Shown: positions 45,116 through 52,756 of the stretch, one piece after another | Numbering within the stretch: the stretch's first letter is position 1 | Layout: the number at the start of each line of letters is the position of its first letter | NCBI GenBank assembly: GCA_023437305.1 | Contig: JAEZGN010000009.1 | Span: 62,001-126,000, forward strand | Direction: 5' to 3' | DNA: 64,000 bases | DNA from: Bacteroidota bacterium | GTDB lineage: Bacteria > Bacteroidota > Bacteroidia > Bacteroidales > Dysgonomonadaceae | Made by a program: the position numbers and the translations under genes | The notes under the pieces: generated by a model | The model's input: the letters and a program-made list of their open reading frames with translations, nothing else | The model's database searches: none | What the model was told of the DNA's origin: nothing

Positions 45116-46189
45116 TTATTCCGCTTTTATTCCTTTCGCTATGAACCTTATGATGCAATAAGCAATGTAGATAAATACAAGATACATTATCAATTCTGCA
45201 TGATGCAGATAGATAACAGCAAATGTAGCCATTAGTATGCATGCCGTAAGTGACAGACCTTGCCATAAACGGGTAAGGATGTCTAATTTTTGTCCCCATA
45301 CATTCGGACGAAATACCCAGTTGATAGGCACAACGAAGGCATTCAACAACAGTATCGAGTAAGACATGTATTCATACTTCACATCATTGATGATACAGAG
45401 TATTGCTGTTAAACCTATCATTGCTCCATAATATAACTTTCCATAGTTGGTGCTTGCACTTGTGGGCATGTCTGTTGCCATAAATATGGTACCGAGTAAT
45501 AAGCCACCCAAAGAAAACTGTATTGTATATTCGGCCAGATTAGACACGGTAAGAAGCAATACTGTGAAAGCGGCTAATAAAGCAAATGGAATGTGCCAAG
45601 ATATCCTTTGTCTAATCAACAAGAATAAACCGCCTAGTACCAAAAAGAATATCGAATATTCACCTATTGCTCCCGATGCTTTATAAAATAATTGGTTTAT
45701 AAAACTATCGTTGAATATATTGAACTCACTTATATTCACTGCTGTCTTGTCGTACCAAATAGTACGTGAAGCCATTACAGCGGGAAAGAATACAGTCATA
45801 AACTCTCGCCCGATGAGGGCAGGATTGAATATATTGCGTCCTAAGCCACCCCACAGTAATTTCCCGAACAGAACAGCCATGCTTCCCCCGAATGCAACAA
45901 CATACAGTGGTGTGAAAGGTGCTATTGTGAAGGCAAGTAAAATCCCAGAGATAATAGCTGACCCATCAGAAAGAGATTCCGTGTTTTTGGAAAAGATAAT
46001 GGAGAATATGAATTCTGTTAGCAGTGCACTGCCTACCGCCACCAGAATCACCATGATAGGTACAAACCCGAATGCCAGATAAGACATGGCTATACATGGA
46101 AGCAATGCTAAAATAACATCTGCCATTACACGGCTCGTACTGTCACTTTTTCTGACAAAGGGTGCAAATATTGTTTTATCTGATTGCAT
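45116..46189 (-). CDS. rnfD: RnfD-like membrane subunit (RnfD/NqrB family)
   Basis: A 357-residue integral membrane protein with about nine helices. The family signatures are DGSAIISGILLAFT, GGLGRNIFNPALIGREF and FMATDMPTSASTNYGK. The usual periplasmic FMN-attachment motif of the SGAT type is not visible; the nearest string, SGAI at 172-175, belongs to the different G-x-x-GE segment. Its start overlaps the rnfC stop by 14 bp. RnfA, B, E and G are not present nearby, so this is a partial module and its electron path is uncertain. Confidence 0.85.
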   Translation of the reverse strand: MQSDKTIFAPFVRKSDSTSRVMADVILALLPCIAMSYLAFGFVPIMVILVAVGSALLTEFIFSIIFSKNTESLSDGSAIISGILLAFTIAPFTPLYVVAFGGSMAVLFGKLLWGGLGRNIFNPALIGREFMTVFFPAVMASRTIWYDKTAVNISEFNIFNDSFINQLFYKASGAIGEYSIFFLVLGGLFLLIRQRISWHIPFALLAAFTVLLLTVSNLAEYTIQFSLGGLLLGTIFMATDMPTSASTNYGKLYYGAMIGLTAILCIINDVKYEYMSYSILLLNAFVVPINWVFRPNVWGQKLDILTRLWQGLSLTACILMATFAVIYLHHAELIMYLVFIYIAYCIIRFIAKGIKAE

Positions 46190-47468
46190 TTGCTAGTTCT
46201 TTAAGTTTTACTTTTCCTTCTTTTATACTTTCTATAAGCGGTACGTTGCTTGGGCAGATGTATTCGCAAGCTGCGCATTCGATGCAACTGCTGATACTGT
46301 ATTTCTCAAGATTGAAGTATTTCTTTTTTCTGTAATTCTCCTCAAACTTCATTGGCATCAACCGCATGGGGCATACATCCACGCAATAACCGCACGAGAT
46401 ACAATTACTCCGTTTTATTTCTTCTTTCTTTAGGAATAGTATTCCGGACGAACCTTTGGTTACAGGTATCGACAGGTCTTGTATTGCCTTCCCCATCATC
46501 GGACCTCCCTGTACGATTGTATTACCCGAAGTTTCTATCTCTAGCGATTTTGTGATATGTCGTATCGGTGTTCCTATTTTTACCTCGTAATTGCCATAAT
46601 TAATAGATCGCTCACCTGAGATTGTTATTATTCGGCTGATAACGGGTTTGTGATTTACTACCGCCTGATAAACAGAGTAGATAGTACCAATATTGCTCAC
46701 TATAATTCCCGCTTCGGCTGGTCGCTTCGATCTTGGTAGTTCAATACCTGTGGCAGACTTTATCAATTGTAATTCGCCACCTTGAGGGTACTGATCGTGC
46801 AATAATATTGCTTTGTATTCTTTATATTCTTTTTGTTGCAGATATGGAGCAAATACTTTTAAAAGTTCTCTATTCTGATGCTCTATACCAATGATAACAT
46901 TGTCGGCATTGAGTATCTTTTTTATGATATCAATTCCTTTAAATAGCTCTTCGGTACGTTCTGCCATCAGTGAATAATCTGACGTAAGATAAGGTTCGCA
47001 CTCTGCACCGTTTACAATAAAGGTATTGATCTTATGTTCCCCAACGCTATATTTTATAGCTGTCGGGAATTGAGCTCCACCTTGTCCTACTATGCCTGCA
47101 TCCTTAATTCGCTCTATCAATTCTTCGGGACTACATTGGTTGTAATCTTTGTACGAAATGCCGGTTATTTCCTCGTTCTTATAGTCGTTCTGGATAACGA
47201 TGGTTTTTACAGAAGAGCCATCTGCAAAAGGATAGTCTTTTGTTTCCAAAATCACGCCCGATACCGGCGCATGTACTTTGGTCGCAAACTTATCCTTTGC
47301 TTCTCCTATCAATTGATATTTCTTGACCTTATCGCCAACATTGACAACAGGAGTAGGAGCACAGCCTAAATATTCTGCAAGGGGAATGTATAGAAATGGA
47401 GCATCTTCAATTGCCTGAATACTCTTCTTCTTGGTTTTCCCTTTCATCGAAAGTATGTGCATTATCAT
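46176..47468 (-). CDS. rnfC: RnfC-like NADH-binding subunit
   Basis: Peripheral subunit predicted to take electrons from NADH. It has a barrel-sandwich N-terminus, a flavin/NADH site GIVGQGGAQFPTAIK, the segment VNGAECEPYL, YPQGGELQLI, and two [4Fe-4S] motifs CISCGYCVDVCP and CIECAACEYICP at the C-terminus. 430 residues, close to the core length of the family without the long C-terminal repeats of enterobacterial RnfC. It is translationally coupled to rnfD. An ATG at 47462 would shorten it by two residues. Confidence 0.88.
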   Translation of the reverse strand: MIMHILSMKGKTKKKSIQAIEDAPFLYIPLAEYLGCAPTPVVNVGDKVKKYQLIGEAKDKFATKVHAPVSGVILETKDYPFADGSSVKTIVIQNDYKNEEITGISYKDYNQCSPEELIERIKDAGIVGQGGAQFPTAIKYSVGEHKINTFIVNGAECEPYLTSDYSLMAERTEELFKGIDIIKKILNADNVIIGIEHQNRELLKVFAPYLQQKEYKEYKAILLHDQYPQGGELQLIKSATGIELPRSKRPAEAGIIVSNIGTIYSVYQAVVNHKPVISRIITISGERSINYGNYEVKIGTPIRHITKSLEIETSGNTIVQGGPMMGKAIQDLSIPVTKGSSGILFLKKEEIKRSNCISCGYCVDVCPMRLMPMKFEENYRKKKYFNLEKYSISSCIECAACEYICPSNVPLIESIKEGKVKLKELANAIR

Positions 47469-47495
47469 AGCTTTTGTTATTTTAATTTGAAATAA

Positions 47496-48401
47496 CTATC
47501 TGAAATCTTGAGTGTATATTATATTATTATCACTATCGATCATAAAACCTTTTATGCTGTAATGTTCCGATAGTAGATCAATCTTTTTTAAGAACCCTTC
47601 CGCCGATTCGTTAAACAGTGCCGTAGAGATCATATCGCCTATCATACAATTGTCGCTGACAATTCCCACCTGCTTGTTTGCCGACGGGAAACCCGTAATA
47701 GGATTTAGTATATGTCCATATTCTTTACCATCTATACTTACAAAAGTCTTGGACTGAGATGATGTAGAATATGCCTGATTTGCAATGTTTAACTTGAATA
47801 AAACTTCTTCCGTTTGGGGATGCCTCACCATGACTTGCCATTGTGGGTGCGATTCGTTATTTATTGCCATTATCGTACTGCCTCCGGCATTGATTATTGC
47901 ATCTTTTATTCCCAGCTCAAGCATTCTCTCGGTCAGACGGTCTACAGCATAGGCTTTTATGAACGAACCTGTAATGATTTCCTGACCTTTTTTTATTCTG
48001 ACTTTTTTTCCGTTTATCTCTATGTGCCTATAATTAATCAGTTTCTTTACATCTTCTATTTCTTTGATTGATGGTATTTGCCGTTGCTCATCTTTGTAGA
48101 ATCCCCATAGCCTAATAAGTGGCATGACTGTGATGTCATAAGTCCCATGAAAGAAATCCGAGGTTGCAATAGCCTGATTTAATATATTTACAGTTTCATT
48201 GTCAACATCTACAAAGCTGCCACTGTTCTTATTTATTATGTCGAAATAAGAACCTGTTTGATACGAATTGTATTTCTTATTCACATGTTCGAGAACCGCA
48301 AATAATTCATCAAATATGCTTTCTTGGTAAAAAGCAGATAGCTTGATTTTTATGTGCGAATGAAATAAGAATCGGGTCTGGGCTTTGTATAATAATTCCA
48401 T
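47496..48401 (-). CDS. ApbE-like FAD:protein FMN transferase homologue without signal peptide
   Basis: ApbE-family proteins attach FMN to threonines of extracytosolic flavoproteins such as RnfG, RnfD and Nqr subunits. This 301-residue homologue has NAGGSTIMAI, HILNPITGFPS and the late segment GDMISTALF. The usual GGIAKGYAVD segment is changed to GSFIKAYAVD. There is no signal peptide or lipobox, unlike most ApbE proteins, so it would stay in the cytoplasm unless carried out by a partner. It sits between a Lys/Glu-rich anchored protein and rnfC on one strand. Confidence 0.75.
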   Translation of the reverse strand: MELLYKAQTRFLFHSHIKIKLSAFYQESIFDELFAVLEHVNKKYNSYQTGSYFDIINKNSGSFVDVDNETVNILNQAIATSDFFHGTYDITVMPLIRLWGFYKDEQRQIPSIKEIEDVKKLINYRHIEINGKKVRIKKGQEIITGSFIKAYAVDRLTERMLELGIKDAIINAGGSTIMAINNESHPQWQVMVRHPQTEEVLFKLNIANQAYSTSSQSKTFVSIDGKEYGHILNPITGFPSANKQVGIVSDNCMIGDMISTALFNESAEGFLKKIDLLSEHYSIKGFMIDSDNNIIYTQDFR

Positions 48402-48409
48402 TTACAGGT

Positions 48410-48829
48410 TTACTCTGTTCCTGACGACTCCTCCGGTGTTGCTTTTTCTATAACGGTTTGCTTGACTTCCTCTACCTTTTTTTCTTCCGTCTGATTTTCC
48501 TTTTTACTTTCTACACCTGTTGATGTTTTTTTTGTCTGAGGTGTGGCGGAAGCTTTGGGCTTGACATCTTCTGTTTTTTTCTTCTCGGCTGGTGCTTTGG
48601 TTGGAGAAGCTAAACTCTTCACCTCTTCTTTTACGGGCTGCTCTTCGATTTTGGGTTCGTCAGCAGGAGGTAAGACGATGGGCTGTTCAACTTCTTTCGT
48701 ATTCTTTTCTTTTTCCTCTTTGGCTTTTTCTTCAGCGTTGGCGGCATTTACCTTATAGCCCCAAATCACTAACAAAACTCCAAATAAAAAAAGGCCGATT
48801 CGTTTCAATATCTGGACAATATTATTCAT
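48410..48829 (-). CDS. Membrane-anchored Lys/Glu/Pro-rich low-complexity protein
   Basis: 139 residues, no recognised family. One hydrophobic helix (about residues 11-28: IGLFLFGVLLVIWGYKV) follows a basic N-terminus, and the remaining 110 residues are a low-complexity tail rich in Lys, Glu, Pro, Ala and Thr. Such tails are typical of flexible spacers across the periplasm. It is the first gene of the minus-strand group with the ApbE-like gene and rnfCD, 8 bp from the ApbE-like start. Confidence 0.65.
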   Translation of the reverse strand: MNNIVQILKRIGLFLFGVLLVIWGYKVNAANAEEKAKEEKEKNTKEVEQPIVLPPADEPKIEEQPVKEEVKSLASPTKAPAEKKKTEDVKPKASATPQTKKTSTGVESKKENQTEEKKVEEVKQTVIEKATPEESSGTE

Positions 48830-48855
48830 GCCTTTAACTATTTTATAACTTTATA

Positions 48856-48863
48856 CAAAAATA
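48856..48863 (-). promoter_or_regulatory. Candidate -7 box of the ApbE-rnfCD group
   Basis: The minus strand reads TATTTTTG, matching TAnnTTTG, 27 bp upstream of the first gene of the group. No clear -33 element. Confidence 0.4.
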
Positions 48864-48944
48864 AATTATTAGTCTGATCTGATAAAAAAGATTAACTATT
48901 TATAGCATTTATAATATTAAGCACAAAAAAGAGAAAAAATAGTG

Positions 48945-48952
48945 TATTTTTG
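48945..48952 (+). promoter_or_regulatory. Candidate -7 box for the secreted protein at 48977
   Basis: TATTTTTG matches TAnnTTTG, 24 bp upstream of the start codon; no good -33 element. Confidence 0.4.
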
Positions 48953-48976
48953 TGACGCTGAAATATTAGTACTGTT

Positions 48977-49498
48977 ATGAAAAAAGCTGTAATCTTAACA
49001 ATTTTCTGTATCTGTTTTTTATCCGAGATATTTGCCATTTCACATTCTGACGGTGATGTAAATAAACTGACTTTATCATGTTATTCGTTGAAGAATGATA
49101 AAATCGGACATTTGGCATCTGATATCAGCAACTTTATTTTTCGCAGGAAAAACGGATACCTTTGGCCGGTAACCAAAATTTTGTTTTCGAAAGACAAAGG
49201 CGTGTTGAAACTGGATATTACAGCACTCGATAATGAATGGAACAAAATGTATGAGCCGGGAGAAAAAACTTATGGCTACTTCATTATGACGAATCGTATA
49301 TTTATTATCTCATCTAAGGAAAACGAACAAGTAGACTTTTCCGAATATTTTGATCCTGTAGAAGATGGTGATCGTACATTCGGCAGCTCTAATTCGAAGA
49401 AAATAATAAAAAACCCGAAGTGGGTTTATATAATAGACGAAAGTTGTACTTTCCCTAAACAATTGCAGGCTGCAAATATAGATGCACTTGGCAGATAA
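48977..49498 (+). CDS. Secreted protein of unknown function
   Basis: 173 residues with a Sec signal peptide (cleaved near EIFAIS). Not recognised as a known family. The mature part is mixed alpha/beta with three cysteines left aside from the signal, ends in a stretch KPKWVYIIDESCTF-like, and contains a short Ser/Lys-rich loop. It lies alone between the divergent ApbE-rnfCD group and the fucosidase gene. Confidence 0.6.
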   Translation: MKKAVILTIFCICFLSEIFAISHSDGDVNKLTLSCYSLKNDKIGHLASDISNFIFRRKNGYLWPVTKILFSKDKGVLKLDITALDNEWNKMYEPGEKTYGYFIMTNRIFIISSKENEQVDFSEYFDPVEDGDRTFGSSNSKKIIKNPKWVYIIDESCTFPKQLQAANIDALGR

Positions 49499-49590
49499 AA
49501 TTAGCCTACTCATAATCTTTAGTCCTTTTGTTTCGTTCGAGCAAAAGAGTTACGAATCTTATTTTTATAGTTCTAATAAACTGAGATAAC

Positions 49591-51459
49591 ATGAAAATCA
49601 AATTAAGTTTAACCTTTTTCCTTTTTTTATTTTTATATCAAACTGCTAATTCTCAGAATCAGCCACTAAAGGCTTATGGGGCGATACCAACCCAAGACCA
49701 GGTCAACTGGCAACAAATGGAATACTATATGTTCACCCATTTTGGCCCCAATACTTTTACTGATGTAGAATGGGGGGATGGTAAGGAAGACCCGAAGGTA
49801 TTTAATCCAGCCAATGTGGACTGTCGCCAATGGGCAGCTACAGCCAAGGCTGCAGGTATGAAAGGTATTATTATCACGGCAAAACATCACGATGGCTTTT
49901 GTTTGTGGCCAAGTAAATATAGTACGCATACAGTAAGAGAAAGCCTTTGGAAAGATGGAAAAGGTGATCTGCTGAAAGAGCTTTCTGAAGCTTGCCGCGA
50001 ATATGGTTTAAAGTTTGGAGTTTACTTATCTCCTTGGGATCAGAATCACCCTGCTTATGGAACTCCTGAATATAATCAGGTTTTTGCAAATACATTAAAC
50101 GAAGTGCTATCAGGATATGGAGAAGTTTTTGAACAATGGTTTGATGGTGCAAACGGAGAAGGAAAAGATGGCAAAAAGCAAGTCTATGATTGGAATTTAT
50201 TTCACAATACAGTATATAGAAACCAACCTCAAGCAGTAATATTCAGTGATGTAGGCCCCGGCTGTCGCTGGATGGGTAATGAGCAAGGTGTTGCAGGTAA
50301 GACTAACTGGTCTACACTCAATATCAAGGGCTATGAACCGGGACGCGGTGCACCGTCTGTAGATATTTTGAATACAGGAGTGCAAGGTGGCGAGGCATGG
50401 GTTCCTGCCGAAACCGATGTTTCTATTCGTCCGGGATGGTTTTATAGTCCGTCTACAGACGATAAGGTAAAGTCGGTAGATAAACTGATGGATATATATT
50501 ATACTTCTGTGGGACGTAACTCTAACTTGTTGCTGAATGTTCCTCCCGATCGCACAGGGCGTATCAATGCCAACGATTCTATTCGTTTGATGGAGTTTCG
50601 TAAAGCAAGAGAAGAATCTTTTAACAAAGATTTGATTGAAGGTGCTGAAATAAAAGCAAGTAATATGAGAGACAACGCTGCCCAATATTCTGCTGCAAAC
50701 CTGCTTGACGATAACTATAATACGTATTGGGCTACAGACGATAGCGAATTAAACCCTTCTATTGAGATTGATCTGAAACAAGCGAAGACTTTCAACCGTT
50801 TGGTATTGCAAGAATATATTCCATTGGGGCAAAGAGTGGCATCGTTTAGTGTAAAATATTGGGATAATGGAGTTTGGAAAGACTTGACGGAGGCTACAAC
50901 AATAGGCTACAAACGCATTTTGCGTTTCCCTACGATCTCTACTCAAAAATTGAAGATTGCTTTTACTGCTCTTGCATGTCCGCTAATCAGCAAAGTAAGT
51001 TTGTATAATGCTCCCGAATCGTTCTCAGCAACAGAAGGAGTAAATAAAGAAAATAATAAGAGCCTTTCTACATCAAAATGGAAATTAGTATCGCCTGTTG
51101 CCGATTTGTCAAAAATTACTGATACTGACGATAAAACTTTTCTCGAAGTAAAGAAGAAAACTCCATTGGTAATTGATTTGGGCCAAGCTGAGTTGATCAA
51201 TGGTTTTACTTATATCCCTTTCAATAAAGTACAATCTTCAAATATTCTCAGATATAATTTTTATATCAGCTTAGATGGTAAAAACTGGACACAGGTTAAG
51301 AAGAACGCTATTTTTAATAATATAGCTAACAATCCGGTGAAACAAGAAGTTACTTTATTTGCAATGAAATCAGAAAAAGCCCGTTACATAAAATTCGAAC
51401 CGATAGAGACTGTAGACTCAGGAGATAACTATTTTGTGGCAGGAATAAAACTGTTTTGA
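49591..51459 (+). CDS. Alpha-L-fucosidase, GH29, with discoidin-like C-terminal domains
   Basis: Secreted or periplasmic glycosidase removing L-fucose from glycans. A signal peptide (cleaved near TANSQN) precedes a GH29 barrel (about residues 25-345) with YMFTHFGPNTFTDVEWG, TAKHHDGFCLW and the probable nucleophile Asp185 in QWFDGANGEG. The C-terminal 250 residues hold one or two F5/8 type C-like (discoidin) modules that often bind sugars. 622 residues. Two small lipoprotein genes follow on the same strand. Confidence 0.92.
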   Translation: MKIKLSLTFFLFLFLYQTANSQNQPLKAYGAIPTQDQVNWQQMEYYMFTHFGPNTFTDVEWGDGKEDPKVFNPANVDCRQWAATAKAAGMKGIIITAKHHDGFCLWPSKYSTHTVRESLWKDGKGDLLKELSEACREYGLKFGVYLSPWDQNHPAYGTPEYNQVFANTLNEVLSGYGEVFEQWFDGANGEGKDGKKQVYDWNLFHNTVYRNQPQAVIFSDVGPGCRWMGNEQGVAGKTNWSTLNIKGYEPGRGAPSVDILNTGVQGGEAWVPAETDVSIRPGWFYSPSTDDKVKSVDKLMDIYYTSVGRNSNLLLNVPPDRTGRINANDSIRLMEFRKAREESFNKDLIEGAEIKASNMRDNAAQYSAANLLDDNYNTYWATDDSELNPSIEIDLKQAKTFNRLVLQEYIPLGQRVASFSVKYWDNGVWKDLTEATTIGYKRILRFPTISTQKLKIAFTALACPLISKVSLYNAPESFSATEGVNKENNKSLSTSKWKLVSPVADLSKITDTDDKTFLEVKKKTPLVIDLGQAELINGFTYIPFNKVQSSNILRYNFYISLDGKNWTQVKKNAIFNNIANNPVKQEVTLFAMKSEKARYIKFEPIETVDSGDNYFVAGIKLF

Positions 51460-51492
51460 TTATCTTTACGTTTTTGAAAAACAAGCTAGATA

Positions 51493-52071
51493 ATGAGAAA
51501 TATATTATATATAATATTTTGCGCACTGTTTTTTGTTAGCTGTTCGAGTGAAGAGGAAGTGGATGGTGTACTACAGGTAACAAATGTAGACTTGTCTAGC
51601 CTCGCCGTGTATGCGGGTTCGGCCACAGGTGGAAAGCAAGTGCAATTTAATGAATTGAGAAGAACTGAGTTGGCAAATTATTTCTTTCGTGGTTCGTATA
51701 AATATGATTTATATGATAATATAAGGATTCAGTTTTTCAATGATAAATTGACCTACGTTGACTCTTTAGGACTTAAAAAAATAGTATCTAGCTACGCTTT
51801 CGAAAAAGATTCTTTATTTATAAATAGACTTGATACACTCACCAATACATGGCATAAAGTATTTGTGGCCCTTGGTAATGCTGATAACTTATATCGGATG
51901 AAAGGTTTGATGCGTTATCGTAACCAAATTGGTGAGAATACTATACTTTCTTTGAATCAGGCTGTAAGCTTGGAGAAAACACTCGAAATGAGAGGGCTTT
52001 CTTCTCTGAGCGAGATGACCGACCCGAAAGATACCCTTGTGTGGTGTAATGCAATTTATCAGTTCAAATGA
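51493..52071 (+). CDS. Small lipoprotein of unknown function, paralogue 1
   Basis: 192 residues with a type II signal peptide (lipobox VSC, Cys17) and acidic residues soon after. It resembles the next gene: both have a DFxIYxGTAxG-like early strand (here LAVYAGSATGG) and end in P-x-DT-x-x-W followed by an aromatic tail. No named domain recognised. It lies 33 bp after the fucosidase gene, so it may be in the same transcript. Confidence 0.65.
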   Translation: MRNILYIIFCALFFVSCSSEEEVDGVLQVTNVDLSSLAVYAGSATGGKQVQFNELRRTELANYFFRGSYKYDLYDNIRIQFFNDKLTYVDSLGLKKIVSSYAFEKDSLFINRLDTLTNTWHKVFVALGNADNLYRMKGLMRYRNQIGENTILSLNQAVSLEKTLEMRGLSSLSEMTDPKDTLVWCNAIYQFK

Positions 52072-52096
52072 TTCGTAAATCTAATTTGACCGTAAG

Positions 52097-52645
52097 ATGA
52101 TTATTTCTAAAAAGCGATATATACTTTTCGTCTTATTTGCAATTTTGTTAATAGCATGCAGCAACGAAAATAAGACGGATAACATACGATACATTAGTTC
52201 GTCTATTACAGACTTTAATATCTATAAAGGTACTGCATCGGGTCCTGATACAGTTCTTACAAAGAAATTTGATCCCGCAACCGTCTTTACTCGTCTCTAT
52301 GAACAATACCCTACCGATACATATATCTTGTTCGATGATGACTTTGTTTATGTAAACCAAGGAGATATAGTCAAAGAACGCAGCCAGTATCGCTTCCAGA
52401 ATGATACTTTGTTGTATATTACTACAGGAGGCATAGAACAATACTATGGTAGTGGTAATAAAAAAAATCTGAGAATAAGGCAGCATTATGTAGGATATAA
52501 GAGTACAGATAAGAATATTTCACTATTTGAGGGCATACCGACAGAAAAATTCACTTTAGATGATGCTCTTAAAAGTGCCCACAAAACGAGCCTGCCTGTA
52601 GGTGATACGATTATGTGGATTACACGAGTATCACACTTTCAATAG
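52097..52645 (+). CDS. Small lipoprotein of unknown function, paralogue 2
   Basis: 182 residues, lipobox IAC (Cys21) followed by SNENKTD. The pattern NIYKGTASGPDT, SQYRFQNDTLLYI and the ending VGDTIMWITRVSHFQ parallels the previous gene, so they appear to be a tandem duplication. Function unknown. A strong terminator follows its stop codon. Confidence 0.65.
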   Translation: MIISKKRYILFVLFAILLIACSNENKTDNIRYISSSITDFNIYKGTASGPDTVLTKKFDPATVFTRLYEQYPTDTYILFDDDFVYVNQGDIVKERSQYRFQNDTLLYITTGGIEQYYGSGNKKNLRIRQHYVGYKSTDKNISLFEGIPTEKFTLDDALKSAHKTSLPVGDTIMWITRVSHFQ

Positions 52646-52666
52646 GATATAAGTTATAAAAATATG

Positions 52667-52692
52667 AAAGGCTTGCACACGCAAGCCTTTTT
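52667..52692 (+). terminator. Intrinsic terminator after the lipoprotein pair
   Basis: AAAGGCTTGC (52667-52676) pairs perfectly with GCAAGCCTTT (52681-52690) around an ACAC loop, followed by TT. Confidence 0.85.
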
Positions 52693-52720
52693 CGTTGAAA
52701 GTGTTTTCAATAAAAATACG

Positions 52721-52728
52721 TACCTTTG
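52721..52728 (+). promoter_or_regulatory. Candidate -7 box of der
   Basis: TACCTTTG matches TAnnTTTG and lies 28 bp upstream of the chosen ATG. It also argues against the longer reading frame starting at 52664, which would begin upstream of the promoter and inside the preceding terminator. Confidence 0.55.
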
Positions 52729-52756
52729 CACAAAATTTAGAGTACAATATACAAAT

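Noticed and set aside
48410..48829. The ASATP string in the Lys/Glu-rich tail as a flavinylation site
   Set aside because: A four-residue match in low-complexity sequence is expected by chance and lacks the surrounding FMN-binding fold.
50197..50685. A 162-codon antisense frame within the fucosidase gene
   Set aside because: It is fully inside a well-supported GH29 domain and shows no recognisable domain.
52664..52756. A longer N-terminus for Der
   Set aside because: That segment overlaps the preceding terminator and lies upstream of a TAnnTTTG box, and family proteins start at MGNLVAIVGRPN.
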